Below, piece by piece: positions 9,542 to 18,510 of a DNA stretch of 64,000 nucleotides (position 1 is its first letter; the number at the start of each line of letters is the position of its first letter). The notes below the pieces were generated by a model. The model saw only the letters and a list, made by a program, of their open reading frames with translations, was not told where the DNA came from and did no database searches. Origin of the DNA: Paenibacillus polysaccharolyticus (lineage in GTDB: Bacteria; Bacillota; Bacilli; Paenibacillales; Paenibacillaceae); contig NZ_FMVM01000006.1 of assembly GCF_900102085.1 (NCBI RefSeq), forward strand, positions 73,258-137,257, written 5' to 3'. A program made the translations under genes and the position numbers.

Positions 9542-10813
9542 TTATTTTAAAAGAACCCGACGTCCCAAAGTAAACGTAAGCAGCAACATCACTGCACCAA
9601 CCGTCACTTGGAATCCGTAAGTGGATATCCAGACCATCGCTTCCGAGAGAGTCTCCATCTTCTCGTACAGCCAGCCTCCAATCAGCGGGCCAATAAACGA
9701 TGTTACGCCAGTCAAAGCTGAATAAACGGCTATAAACATCGGTCTTTCACTTTTCGGTGTGTCGCCAATCGTAAAATTAAACGCGAGCTGGTTGAAACCG
9801 CCAACACCAATCCCAAGAAAAATGTGGGACAGGAACAACGCAACCAGTACCGGAGCAAAGGACATCAACCCCCACGACAGGCAGGACAAGGCGATGACGG
9901 GTAACGTCCAGAATAACAGCGTTTTGTTGCTGTATCTGGCATTCAGGTTGCCCCAAATATAGAATCCTCCCATCATCACCAGTGTTTGCAAGACCGTGAT
10001 CAGTGAGACCATCTGATAGCTGACTTTCAGCAGATCGAGCATAACGTAAGAATAGAGAGGCACAATTAATGTCTGGATCAATAGCCATGCCGCCAGAAAA
10101 ATAGTCGCCTTCAGAAAAACCCGATCCTGAAACGGTTTGATAAACATCCGTGAGAACGACTTTTCGGTCGACCGTTCAAAGGGCAGATCCGGATAAAAGA
10201 AATAAATGACCGTATTGGCGATAGCACAGATCCATACAGGAATAAACAAAATCAGAAAACCGGTCTCTCCCGGATAACGATCCAGCAAAATCCCGCCGCC
10301 AAATAAACAAACGCTTCCAAGTGCATTCAGAATCGTATTTCGTATCCCGAAATAACGTCCTCTTACCTTGGCAGGTACGATATCCCCAATCAGGGATGTC
10401 CAGATCATACCGCCGATGGTATTACATATGAATGCAACCGTGTATAAGCCAATAAAAACACTGACCCACCATTCCTTAGGGAAGATGAACGGAATTAATC
10501 CCGTTGCACTCCACAAAATACGGTGCCCTCCGACGAACAGCAAAAGCGCGCGCTTACGGCTACGAATACGTTGCATCCAGTATGCTGCGCCGATCTGCGC
10601 GATGTTTACAAACGTGGTAATCGCGAGCACAAAGCCGATATGCCTCGACCCGGCCCCAAGATACAGCAAAAACCCGGTTAGAAATGGACCACCCAGCAAC
10701 GTTTGCAAAATAATTGCCGGTACGCCCTCCCATGTTGCAATTGATAAATTCGTGCGTTGTGTCGAACCCTTGCGCCGTGGCTTGCCTAACGAAGAGGGGT
10801 TCATCTTGACCAT
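9542..10813 (-). CDS. major facilitator superfamily transporter
   Basis: About 12 membrane helices in a 423-residue protein with a basic N-terminal tail (KPRRKGSTQR). The loop between helices 2 and 3 contains RIRSRKRALL, matching the charged MFS loop. The long cytoplasmic loop in the middle contains DLPFERSTEKSFSRMFIKPF. The substrate is unknown. The start is unclear: AAGGAG sits 18 bases before the ATG at 10813, too far, and nine bases before an ATA codon. The frame remains open to 10876. Confidence 0.8.
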   Translation of the reverse strand: MVKMNPSSLGKPRRKGSTQRTNLSIATWEGVPAIILQTLLGGPFLTGFLLYLGAGSRHIGFVLAITTFVNIAQIGAAYWMQRIRSRKRALLLFVGGHRILWSATGLIPFIFPKEWWVSVFIGLYTVAFICNTIGGMIWTSLIGDIVPAKVRGRYFGIRNTILNALGSVCLFGGGILLDRYPGETGFLILFIPVWICAIANTVIYFFYPDLPFERSTEKSFSRMFIKPFQDRVFLKATIFLAAWLLIQTLIVPLYSYVMLDLLKVSYQMVSLITVLQTLVMMGGFYIWGNLNARYSNKTLLFWTLPVIALSCLSWGLMSFAPVLVALFLSHIFLGIGVGGFNQLAFNFTIGDTPKSERPMFIAVYSALTGVTSFIGPLIGGWLYEKMETLSEAMVWISTYGFQVTVGAVMLLLTFTLGRRVLLK

Positions 10814-10910
10814 CTTCTGTATGGGGATACACTCCTTAGACCGGGTAAAGCTTTGCCGGCCGATGCTAGTTGTCACCCCAAATTCTACTCACGGCACAGA
10901 GGTTGTCAAC

Positions 10911-12320
10911 TCATTTTTTCACGGTGAGTGGAAGCCGCAGACGAAAGATACTTCCCTTGTGCTCGGCACTTTCAAGTTCGATTGTTCCACCCAGTAATCT
11001 TGCCAGATCCCTGCTGATCGAGAGGCCAAGTCCAGTACCCCCAAATTTACGGCTAATCGAACCATCTGCCTGCTGAAATGCTTCAAATATAGAATGATGC
11101 TTGTCCTTCGGAATGCCGATCCCGGTATCCTGAACCGAAAAAACAAGCCACTGACTTACCATATCCGCCTGTTTAGTCTGTTGGGTACTCACGGTCAGAG
11201 TGACCTTCCCCTTCGGAGTAAACTTGATGGCATTGGACATTAAATTCCGCAAAATCTGCTGCACGCGCTGCGGATCAGACCAAAGTGTATCTGGCAGTCC
11301 CTTTTGCTTCTCCAGCACCAGCTCAATTCCTTTTTTGTCAGCAACGAGCCCAAAATGATTCATGGCATCTTCGATCAACTGACTCAGACTGATGTCCTCC
11401 AATACAATATCCAGCCGTCCAGCCTCAACTTTGGACAAATCGAGAATGTCGTTGATTAGCCTGAGGAGTTCTTGTCCGGATTGATCAATCATGCCTGCAA
11501 AACGCACAATCTCATCCTGATCCATGGTATCGGCATTCTCACCAATCATCTGGGCGAAGTTAATCACGCTGTTGAGCGGTGTACGCAACTCATGAGACAT
11601 ATTCGCCAGAAACTCCGACTTGTACTGTGAAGCAATTGTCAGCTGTTTGGCTCGTTCCTCCAGAACAATCTGCGCTTTTTGTAACTCTTCCTTCTGCACA
11701 GATAAGAGGCGATTCGTACTCTGGATCAAGAGAATCCGATTTTGTTCATTCTGAAAATCACGTAAGATAAATGCAAATATAAGGCTAAGAGCAATTCCGG
11801 TAGGAAGCGTATAAGGCATAATGTGTGAGAAGAAATAGGCTGTAGGAATGACACCCACGAAGGCGATATTCACACTGTTGACAACGTTCACGATCAGTGT
11901 AACGATGATTCCTTTGACAATAAGTCTGTAGCTACTGCGTCGCATCCATATATTGAGTCCCGCACAGAGCAATCCCAGAAGAGACATGTTAATTACCGCG
12001 GCTACGGTCGCATCGGAAATACCAAAGGTTAGCCTCGATAGCCCAATCCCCACACCTATAATCATGACACTATACGGTTGTCTGTATGACAGAACAGCAA
12101 CAATTAGAGGTACATAACGAAGATCAAAAACGACTTCATCATTCAGCTGAAATCCAAACACAGTACTGATCCAGCCAGCAAAAATCAGCACTAGCACGGA
12201 ACTGATCTGTTTTACCTGGGAAGAGGCACGTATTACGATATATTTATAGAAAACACTTGCAAGATAAGCAATCGTAATAAGCATCCCCATATTGAGTACG
12301 AACATTTTCGAAAATTGCAT
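10911..12320 (-). CDS. 5TM sensor histidine kinase (5TMR-LYT type)
   Basis: A 469-residue hybrid-less kinase. Six or so hydrophobic helices fill residues 1-190, including the LYT-type sensor segment with DEVVFDLRYVPLIVAVLSY. A coiled coil follows, then HisKA with the phosphoacceptor His243 in SHELRTPLNS, and a complete HATPase (N box in LRNLMSNAIKFTPKG, G1 in VQDTGIGIP, G2 in GGTGLGLSISRDL). No response regulator is adjacent, so it is an orphan kinase in this window. The ligand is unknown. Confidence 0.88.
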   Translation of the reverse strand: MQFSKMFVLNMGMLITIAYLASVFYKYIVIRASSQVKQISSVLVLIFAGWISTVFGFQLNDEVVFDLRYVPLIVAVLSYRQPYSVMIIGVGIGLSRLTFGISDATVAAVINMSLLGLLCAGLNIWMRRSSYRLIVKGIIVTLIVNVVNSVNIAFVGVIPTAYFFSHIMPYTLPTGIALSLIFAFILRDFQNEQNRILLIQSTNRLLSVQKEELQKAQIVLEERAKQLTIASQYKSEFLANMSHELRTPLNSVINFAQMIGENADTMDQDEIVRFAGMIDQSGQELLRLINDILDLSKVEAGRLDIVLEDISLSQLIEDAMNHFGLVADKKGIELVLEKQKGLPDTLWSDPQRVQQILRNLMSNAIKFTPKGKVTLTVSTQQTKQADMVSQWLVFSVQDTGIGIPKDKHHSIFEAFQQADGSISRKFGGTGLGLSISRDLARLLGGTIELESAEHKGSIFRLRLPLTVKK

Positions 12321-12557
12321 GCATTCACTCCTGTTGTTCGACGTTATAACCCAAGTGCTTATTTCGTTCGTATTTTTACATCATATCACGCTAGGCCCAC
12401 CTCGGCATGGAAACCTCATCAAAAAGAAACAAAAAAATACACAAAATGAGGATTCAATTTGTGTACAAGACATAGTAAAATATATTGTTGTTTCATTTTT
12501 TTCATTTACCGCTATGATCATGTTTGCTTGAAACATGATGAAAGGAGATTTACAGCT

Positions 12558-13211
12558 GTGCAATTGTTAAAAGATAAATCCTACTGGCTGTCGCTTAGTC
12601 TGATGTTATCCCTGGCTGTCATGGGACTTTTCTATGATATTCTGAACAATCCGGATCGTGGATATGTTATCCTAAATTCTCCAATTGACCGGTTGCTTCC
12701 TTTTATACCCGCAATGTCTATTCCCTATCTGGGATGGTACCCGTTTGTATTCGGCGTGCTGGCCTACCTGTGTGCCAAGGATCGGCTTATGTATTATCGG
12801 GTCTTGTTATCCATGAACATCTGTGTCTGGATCTGTTACCTGATCTACTTCAACTTCCAAACCATGGTTCCACGGCCGGAATTAACCGGTTCTGGCCTAG
12901 GCTCAGTCGTCATCGGATGGCTCTACAGCCAGGATCGTCCATATAACTGTTTTCCCAGTATTCACGCGCTGCACTCTTATCTGGTGATGCGTGCCGTTCT
13001 ATCGGTTTCAACCATCCGTAAATCCGTCAAGGTGGCGGTAGTTGCCGGTGCATCCCTGATTATCATCTCTACACTGCTCATCAAGCAACATGTCATTTAC
13101 GACGCACTAAGTGCAATTATTCTTGGTGAATGTATCTTCACGATCATTACTGGACTATCCCTTTATCGACGTCGCAGAAAAGAGTCCAAATGGACGGAGG
13201 GGATCAACTAA
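12558..13211 (+). CDS. PAP2-like membrane phosphatase
   Basis: A 217-residue protein with about six membrane helices. The phosphatase signature is spread as usual: FNFQTMVPRPE (first basic motif), CFPSIHALHS (PSxH) and KQHVIYDAL (His-x3-Asp). This is the pattern of PAP2 and inositol-phosphorylceramide-synthase-like lipid phosphatases/transferases acting on the outer face of the membrane. I chose the GTG at 12558 because AAAGGAG lies 10 bases before it; the longer frame from 12459 has no such site and reads through a very A/T-rich leader. The gene ends in an 8-bp tail-to-tail overlap with the HD-GYP gene. Confidence 0.78.
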   Translation: MQLLKDKSYWLSLSLMLSLAVMGLFYDILNNPDRGYVILNSPIDRLLPFIPAMSIPYLGWYPFVFGVLAYLCAKDRLMYYRVLLSMNICVWICYLIYFNFQTMVPRPELTGSGLGSVVIGWLYSQDRPYNCFPSIHALHSYLVMRAVLSVSTIRKSVKVAVVAGASLIIISTLLIKQHVIYDALSAIILGECIFTIITGLSLYRRRRKESKWTEGIN

Positions 13212-14727
13212 CCCCCTCTTCAGGCTTTTTACCCAACTGCTTCTGCCGTCGCCATTCATCAATGAACAAACCTGCATAATAGGGGTCCCACTGGGTCCCC
13301 TTTCCTTCTTCCAGAATCATAAGCGCTTTCTCATCGCTCATTCCATTCCGGTAAGGCCTGTCTGACGTCATGGCATCAAAGGCATCCGCTACCGCAATAA
13401 TACGTCCGAACAGCGGGATCTCTTCGCCTGCCATGCCATCCGGATAACCTTTGCCATCATACCTCTCATGATGGGATCGCACCCCCGGTAGAAAGTCAGC
13501 CATGGCATCCACAGGTTCAATCTGAAGCAAAATGCTCTCTCCTAACACGGGATGCGTACGGATGATTGCAAATTCCTCATCACTTAGCTTGCCATCTTTG
13601 AGTAATACCTCGTCAGGTATACCGATTTTCCCGATATCATGGAGCAAAGCTGACTTGTACAACAAGTCGGCCTGTTCGTCATTCATGCCGCTAAGCCTGC
13701 CGATCAGAATGGAATATTCCGCCACACGCATCGAATGTCCCGCCGTATATTTATCACGGGCATCCAGTGCGGCCGCAAGCAGGGAGAAGTAACTTTGCAG
13801 CAGTTGCCGATTGCGCTCCTGTCTCATCTCTAGCCGACTAATCATCATATTGAATCCCGAGATCAATTGCGAAAATTCATCCGAATACAGATCCGGCGTT
13901 CTTCTGCCGAACTCACCGCCCTGAATCCGGTTCATCTCTTGTGTCAACTCAGACACCGGATCACGGACATCCCGAATTAACAACCAACTGCCCACCATGG
14001 AGAATCCTGCACCCAAGATGACGATGAGTACACCCCATAACGTATATTCTTTTGCAAACACCGGGTCTATGTACTGGAGCCGAATATAGGTAGCCAGAAA
14101 AAATAAACATAACGGAAATAAACCGATAAGTGCAGTGCTCGTTTGAAACTTCCGCTGTATTGAGATCAAGATACGTCCGCCAAGCGAAGGCTCCATACCG
14201 TACAACATTTTGCCTCTACGGCGAACTTCGAGAAGCAGCGGTCTCACTGTCCTCACCGTAAGATAATATTCAACCAGAGCATGCATGATCGCAATCAAGA
14301 ATGCACACACCGCCGCAACGATAACATATCCATACGGGATTTCAAGCCAGCCTGTGGAGATCATCCACAATGTAAGTCCAGCCGCGGGTAGAGAGAACCC
14401 CAGCATATGTGGTCCAATAATGCGATATATGGTCTGTCCCGGAAAGCGGTGAATTCGCTCATACATCTGATTTAGTTCAGCCATTTCATGATGCTCGGCA
14501 GCGAAAAATTGCCTTATTGGACCCAATTGAGCCCACAATGTAATCAACTCCGCAACCAACATAAACAGAATCGATATGAGTACAATGAAAATCAAACGAA
14601 CATATTGGATATTGGGTACCTGTAAGGTTGAAATCATCACCACGGAACCCACAACAAAGACGGCTGATAATGAACCAATTAGATAATTGCGTAGCAGACG
14701 GAAGATAAATGCACGATATACTTCCAA
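13204..14727 (-). CDS. HD-GYP domain protein with HAMP, putative c-di-GMP phosphodiesterase
   Basis: A 507-residue membrane protein. Two helices come first, then a second membrane block (about 110-260), a HAMP-like linker (LIRDVRDPVSELTQEMNRIQ) and a C-terminal HD-GYP domain. The catalytic signatures are complete: HDIGKIGIPDEVLLK, HHERYDGKGYP and RIIAVADAFDAMTSDRPYR. HD-GYP enzymes hydrolyse cyclic di-GMP to GMP or pGpG (family knowledge). It is probably a stand-alone gene. The sensed signal is unknown. Confidence 0.88.
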   Translation of the reverse strand: MEVYRAFIFRLLRNYLIGSLSAVFVVGSVVMISTLQVPNIQYVRLIFIVLISILFMLVAELITLWAQLGPIRQFFAAEHHEMAELNQMYERIHRFPGQTIYRIIGPHMLGFSLPAAGLTLWMISTGWLEIPYGYVIVAAVCAFLIAIMHALVEYYLTVRTVRPLLLEVRRRGKMLYGMEPSLGGRILISIQRKFQTSTALIGLFPLCLFFLATYIRLQYIDPVFAKEYTLWGVLIVILGAGFSMVGSWLLIRDVRDPVSELTQEMNRIQGGEFGRRTPDLYSDEFSQLISGFNMMISRLEMRQERNRQLLQSYFSLLAAALDARDKYTAGHSMRVAEYSILIGRLSGMNDEQADLLYKSALLHDIGKIGIPDEVLLKDGKLSDEEFAIIRTHPVLGESILLQIEPVDAMADFLPGVRSHHERYDGKGYPDGMAGEEIPLFGRIIAVADAFDAMTSDRPYRNGMSDEKALMILEEGKGTQWDPYYAGLFIDEWRRQKQLGKKPEEGVS

Positions 14728-14894
14728 TCCAATCCCTCGCTCTCTATGTCTAACCCGTTCCGCCCTGATAAAAAAGGGAGAATAAGGATGTTTTCTCCTA
14801 TATATTTATCGGTTATTCCCACTAAAAAAATTAATAAAATCCTGCGAAAAATACTACATATTCTGCTTGGCTGTCTTCGGGGATTGCTTCATAG

Positions 14895-14926
14895 AAAAGG
14901 CCGCTCCTTGGGGGAGCGGCCTTTTT
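14895..14926. terminator. strong terminator
   Basis: A 13-bp stem of AAAAGGCCGCTCC with its complement and a 5-nt loop, ending in CTTTTT. It sits between the minus-strand anti-sigma gene (ends 14981) and the HD-GYP gene start, and can end the sigma/anti-sigma operon. Confidence 0.85.
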
Positions 14927-14980
14927 ATGAAGGTTTTTGTTACATATATTCCATTAAAGCTCCTTTTGGCGACTTGGCAT

Positions 14981-15973
14981 CTAACTCGTTTTAATTTTAG
15001 CCGCCAAAATCATTGTGCCGCGTGGTTGATCCCCCAGCGCATCCGGTTCAAGCGTGATCGCTACGGTGTCATAATCGTTTGCGGAATCCAGCGTGTAATA
15101 GACCGCTCCCGTACCGTCGTGACTTAGGAAAGTCCCGGCATTCTTAGGAGTATCCCCCTTGATGAGCCATACCTGAAATGCCTGATTACCTTCCAGCACA
15201 GGCAGTTTCTCTGCCTGTACCACGAGGTGCGTGCCTTTGCTATCGATCACGATGGTCGCCAGACCTTGTGCAACAATATCTTGCGTTGCCGGGCTCAGCT
15301 TGACGGCCTCGCCCGTTTTCATGCCCTGCGCAGGCGCCACAGCTGAAGCGAGTTGCTCTTGCAGCTGCGCATTCTGCGCTTGCGCCTGAGCCAGCTGCTC
15401 CTGCGCGGCCGATACGCCTTCGGCTTGCTGCGTCAGCAAGTCGATGCGGCTCTGCAGCTGCGCCGTGTACACGCCGAGCACCAGCGCCGCTGCCGCGAGG
15501 CCCGCACTGGCTGCGCGCCATGCGCGGCCACCGCGCACACGTGCGCGCGTACCTGGCTGCCCCAGCGTTGCCTGGGCAGCCTCTTCGGCCCGGGCCGCAG
15601 GCACCGCCGCTGGCGGCAAGCCAGGCCCGGGCTGCGCCGCACGCTCATGCTGCGGCGCAAGGTCTTCTTGAAGCACCGCGGATGCGGGTGCTTCAGGTTG
15701 CTGCGCAGGAGTCGCTGCCGGCGTCGCGCCGGTGCTCTCCTGCGCCTGACCGAGCACGTTGCCCAGCACGCGTGCTCGCATGCCCGGCGGCGGTGCCACT
15801 GGGTCCGCCGCAAGTGGCAGGGAGCCGGTTACCTCCTGCAATTCCCTTACCTCCTGACGACAAGCTTCGCAATTCGACATATGCGCTTCGAATGCCGCCA
15901 CTTCCTCTGCTTCCAGTCCGCCCAGCACATACATCGGTGCCAGATCAGACCACTCCTCATGTCGTTCTATCAT
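14981..15973 (-). CDS. anti-sigma factor, RskA family with zinc-finger N-terminus
   Basis: A 330-residue single-pass membrane protein. The N-terminal cytoplasmic anti-sigma domain has the zinc motif H-x3-C-x2-C (AHMSNCEAC, about 31-39). Residues 60-145 are Ala/Pro-rich low complexity, the helix is at about 150-168, a Gln/Ala-rich coiled coil follows, and the extracytoplasmic RskA domain ends the protein (AFQVWLIKGDTPKNAGTF). It should hold the adjacent ECF sigma factor inactive until proteolysis. Its ATG overlaps the sigma stop codon, as expected for a stoichiometric pair. The central part is strikingly GC-rich compared with neighbouring genes. Confidence 0.88.
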   Translation of the reverse strand: MIERHEEWSDLAPMYVLGGLEAEEVAAFEAHMSNCEACRQEVRELQEVTGSLPLAADPVAPPPGMRARVLGNVLGQAQESTGATPAATPAQQPEAPASAVLQEDLAPQHERAAQPGPGLPPAAVPAARAEEAAQATLGQPGTRARVRGGRAWRAASAGLAAAALVLGVYTAQLQSRIDLLTQQAEGVSAAQEQLAQAQAQNAQLQEQLASAVAPAQGMKTGEAVKLSPATQDIVAQGLATIVIDSKGTHLVVQAEKLPVLEGNQAFQVWLIKGDTPKNAGTFLSHDGTGAVYYTLDSANDYDTVAITLEPDALGDQPRGTMILAAKIKTS

Positions 15974-16566
15974 GGATGTATGCCCTCCCTTCCCGCGTCC
16001 GGATGCAATTCAGCATCAGCAAGTAACTTCTGGAGCTGACGCATGGCAAGCCTGACACGGCTCTTCACCGTACCCAGCGGAATCCCGAATCGGCTGGATA
16101 CCTCTTGTTGCGTTAAACCTGCATAATATATCGATTCAATCACTTGCTTCTGGTCCTCGTTCAATTGGGTCAACGCCTCTTTAATACGTGTGCCTTCCCA
16201 TTTGCGCTGGACCTCTTCTTCTGTATTTGTATATTCGTCAGCATACGCCGCCAGTGTCTCATTCTCAACTGGAGTGGTTGCTGCTCCTTTCGATCTCCGC
16301 CTCAGCATGTCCACTGCGATATTGCGCGTAATCGCGAACATCCACGTGGTCAGCTTCCCCTGTGAGGCATCAAATCGTTCCGCTTTGTTCCAGATGCGCA
16401 GGAAAAGTTCCTGCACGGTCTCCTCTGCCGTCATCGAATCACCAACAATTCGGTAGGCAAAAGAATAGACGGCCCGTTCATATCGGTCATATAGCAGTTC
16501 CAGTGCAGAAGCATCACGCTCTGCAATTCGTTGCATCAACCTGCTGTCCTCTATCGATTCAGTCAT
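15970..16566 (-). CDS. ECF-type RNA polymerase sigma factor
   Basis: A 198-residue group 4 sigma factor. Region 2 (AVYSFAYRIVGDSMTAEETVQELFLRIWN, split by its core-binding acidic patch) is followed by WMFAITRNIAVDMLRRRSK. Region 4 has the helix-turn-helix QQEVSSRFGIPLGTVKSRVR. The start at 16566 follows AAAGGGG with good spacing; an upstream extension to 16680 lacks this. The pairing with an RskA-like anti-sigma factor suggests an envelope or redox stress regulon (inference). The cognate promoter sequence cannot be read from this window. Confidence 0.92.
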   Translation of the reverse strand: MTESIEDSRLMQRIAERDASALELLYDRYERAVYSFAYRIVGDSMTAEETVQELFLRIWNKAERFDASQGKLTTWMFAITRNIAVDMLRRRSKGAATTPVENETLAAYADEYTNTEEEVQRKWEGTRIKEALTQLNEDQKQVIESIYYAGLTQQEVSSRFGIPLGTVKSRVRLAMRQLQKLLADAELHPDAGREGIHP

Positions 16567-16724
16567 CCGAGGGCCCCTTTCTGTATCTTCCCTCATATTA
16601 TAACCTACGCAGAAACGTTTGAAGAGGATTACCCTTAATAACATTTTTTTTGAGATATTTCTTTTAAACTCCGGACTCAAATAAAGGCCTAAACCTCTAC
16701 CTCAAGGGTTATCCTTCCTTTTTA

Positions 16725-16753
16725 TTGCAATAAATTACAGACTGTGGTATGAT
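16725..16753 (+). promoter_or_regulatory. sigma-A promoter driving a non-coding transcript
   Basis: TTGCAA (16725-16730) and TATGAT (16748-16753) are separated by exactly 17 bases. Transcription would begin near 16760. No coding frame follows before a strong terminator at 17018-17050. Confidence 0.6.
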
Positions 16754-16758
16754 ATAAA

Positions 16759-17050
16759 AGTTGTATAAACAACCTCATATGATTTTCTGTCTTCTTTTTA
16801 ACCCCGGAATATTTTCTTCATGCTGCGACCGCAGCGAATATGCTAACTAACCTATGGAGATTGACGAACCTGAATCACAATAACCCGGTAGACTAAGGGT
16901 TTACAAGATGTTCCCATTCACACTGGCGCGGTCATCGGAGCCGCAAGGACAAAAGAGAGGTAGGGCTTTTGTTGTTTTGGATATCATTTATTCTTGAGAA
17001 GATTGAAAACATACATCAAGCACCCGGAATTGGGTTCCGGGTGCTTTTCT
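16759..17050 (+). ncRNA. candidate structured non-coding RNA, family not recognised
   Basis: About 290 bases between a consensus promoter and a terminator carry no open frame. Local helices are visible: GCTGC with GCAGC around 16823-16836, GTAGAC with GTTTAC around 16889-16905, GCGG with CCGC around 16927-16944, and AAACAAC near 16767 with GTTGTTT near 16970. An internal weak hairpin (ACAAAAG with CTTTTGT) near 16950-16973 could be a first terminator, giving a shorter RNA of about 215 nt. Size and free-standing location would suit a 6S-type or regulatory RNA, but I could not match any riboswitch, 6S, SRP, tmRNA or RNase P consensus. Confidence 0.45.
17018..17050 (+). terminator. strong terminator of the non-coding transcript
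   Basis: AAGCACCCGGAA pairs perfectly with TTCCGGGTGCTT across a short loop and is followed by TTCT. Confidence 0.85.
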
Positions 17051-17121
17051 ATATCCAATTTTCTTTATCGCTTTTGGAGAAAACCGGCACACGTTCCCCG
17101 CTCCCTGGATAAAGCACGCCT

Positions 17122-17155
17122 AAAAAAAAGATAACCCCGGCTTACTGCCGGAGTT
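17122..17155 (-). terminator. terminator of the Gly/Tyr-rich YjcZ-like gene
   Basis: On the minus strand AACTCCGGC pairs with GCCGGGGTT and is followed by a run of eight T. Confidence 0.8.
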
Positions 17156-17293
17156 AACACGTTAATGATTCCGTTATATTCTTTCGAGAAAGATTCTTGT
17201 AAGAAACGGATCTGGATTGCATGATCCAGTCAGGCTTTCCGATCAGCCCGATGTTGCAGTCCACGTTTGGACCGCGGCCTCTCAGCAGAGGGA

Positions 17294-17569
17294 TTAGATA
17301 AACATGGTTTTAGAGATGATTACGAGCAGAATGAATAAAACAAGAATGGTTCCCATGGAGCTCCAGACGCCTCCACCACAGGCAGGTGCACAACCATGAT
17401 GGTATCCTTGCACCATCGGTGCTTGATTTGGCTGATAGCCATAAGGCATTGTTCCGTAATTGTACATGTCTTGACCTGGATATTGGTATCCGTACATATG
17501 TTCATGCCCTCCTTGTTGTCCGTAAACTTGCCCCTGTCCGTTCGGTGAGTTCGGTTTAACTTCGCTCAT
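17294..17569 (-). CDS. Gly/Tyr/Gln-rich protein with YjcZ-like C-terminal helix
   Basis: A 91-residue protein. The N-terminal two thirds are rich in Gly, Tyr, Gln and His with YGYQYPG-like repeats. The C-terminus is the YjcZ-type membrane helix (TILVLFILLVIISKTMFI). That tail is nearly identical to the two mini-proteins just upstream, so this is probably a fusion of a sticky spore-surface-like tail to the same anchor. I chose the ATG at 17569, seven bases after AAGGAGG, over the ATG two codons earlier. The function is unknown; YjcZ-family proteins are linked to sporulation (family knowledge). Confidence 0.7.
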   Translation of the reverse strand: MSEVKPNSPNGQGQVYGQQGGHEHMYGYQYPGQDMYNYGTMPYGYQPNQAPMVQGYHHGCAPACGGGVWSSMGTILVLFILLVIISKTMFI

Positions 17570-17967
17570 CGTCATGCCTCCTTAACATTTGCCTACACCT
17601 TAAGCTATGTATTTGCCCTATACGGTGACCGGGCTATGGCCCTCATGATCTCAAAATAGGCGTTTTACCCTGACCTTTATCTTTATGTACATTTTCTCAT
17701 CCTTCCTGATTCAACATCTTCTTGATCTTCTCTATCCCTCATTTTCCTTTTCAGTTAATCACCCTATTTCGACTTTGTTGCTTTCTCACAACTCCCCCAC
17801 TTCATTTCAAAATACTATTCTTCTCACCTCTCCTTCTACCGAGTCCCCTAAAAAAAGCTACTCCCTTGCTCCGTTACACCACCTAGGTACTGAACTCTCT
17901 TTCCTTCCCCAACGCTGCTTGTCCAGTCTCATAAAACCCTGCCGGTTACCCGGCAGAGCAAAACACA
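17570..17967. other. pyrimidine-rich intergenic region
   Basis: The stretch from about 17670 to 17930 is strongly C+T-rich on the plus strand. A 100-codon plus-strand frame here has low-complexity Ser/Leu/Pro composition and no ribosome binding site, so I do not call it a gene. The terminator at 17933-17956 serves the minus-strand mini-gene. Confidence 0.5.
17933..17956 (-). terminator. terminator of the YjcZ-like mini-gene
   Basis: On the minus strand CTGCCGG pairs with CCGGCAG across GTAA, followed by GGTTTT. Confidence 0.7.
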
Positions 17968-18072
17968 TTACAGCCAGAACGACTTAGTGATGATAACGAG
18001 CAGAATGAACAACACCAGGATTGCTCCAGTGGAAGTCCAGCCGCCGTATCCCATTCCTCCTACTTCACCCAT
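17968..18072 (-). CDS. YjcZ family mini-protein
   Basis: A 34-residue protein beginning MGEVGGMGYGGWTS and ending in a hydrophobic helix (AILVLFILLVIITKSFWL). The Gly/Tyr-rich start plus the LVLFILLVII helix is the YjcZ signature. The ribosome binding site GGGAGGG lies seven bases before the ATG. It is tandem with a close paralogue 40 bp upstream, and both are on the same strand as the longer YjcZ-like gene at 17294. Confidence 0.8.
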   Translation of the reverse strand: MGEVGGMGYGGWTSTGAILVLFILLVIITKSFWL

Positions 18073-18112
18073 CTTAAACCCTCCCTTACGTGTGAATTTA
18101 CAAAACCGTTTA

Positions 18113-18217
18113 TTAGATCAGGAATGCTTTAGAGATGATCACCAGCAAGATAAAGAGAACCAGAATCGCGCCAGTCGATGTCCATGCACCGCCGTATCCA
18201 CCAACTACTCCACTCAT
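18113..18217 (-). CDS. YjcZ family mini-protein (paralogue)
   Basis: A 34-residue protein, MSGVVGGYGGAWTS followed by AILVLFILLVIISKAFLI. It has AAAGGAGGG before the ATG. It matches the neighbour at 17968 over the whole helix, so the pair arose by duplication. It is likely a small membrane or spore-associated protein with no enzymatic activity. Confidence 0.8.
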   Translation of the reverse strand: MSGVVGGYGGAWTSTGAILVLFILLVIISKAFLI

Positions 18218-18389
18218 GTAAAACCCTCCTTTGATTTGAGGTACAGTTCACTATATGCATCGGACGCGCAACCGACCGGGCGCAGATGTAAAATGGGCTG
18301 AATTCCAGTTTTCATTAGATTTGTAACCTTTATGTTCCTAATATTGAGAACCATGCTATTCCTTTATTCAAAGGGATTCTATTCCTCAT

Positions 18390-18431
18390 ACAAACAGGCC
18401 AGCTTAATTAAGTTTAAGCAGGCCTGTTTGT
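18390..18431. terminator. inverted repeat, probable terminator
   Basis: ACAAACAGGCC pairs with GGCCTGTTTGT, with an inner AGCTTAA/TTAAGC arm. T-rich sequence follows on the plus strand. It lies between the BNR-repeat gene end and the mini-protein genes. Confidence 0.65.
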
Positions 18432-18510
18432 GTTACAATTTTTGATCACGTCTTTTGATCACGTCATATCTTCAAACTAACGTTGAACATGCTTCCTCCT
18501 ACTCACAGTC

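Noticed and set aside
15353..16039. Long plus-strand frames opposite the anti-sigma gene
   Set aside because: They are antisense shadows caused by the GC-rich, Ala/Pro-rich coding sequence.
16759..17050. Known riboswitch or c-di-AMP (ydaO) RNA upstream of a gene
   Set aside because: Short matches such as CTGAATC and AAAAGAGAGG are present, but the pairing CTCTC/GAGAG and the conserved internal loops are missing and no gene follows.
17685..17987. 100-codon plus-strand frame
   Set aside because: It lies in a pyrimidine-rich tract, has low-complexity composition and ends inside a mini-gene on the other strand.
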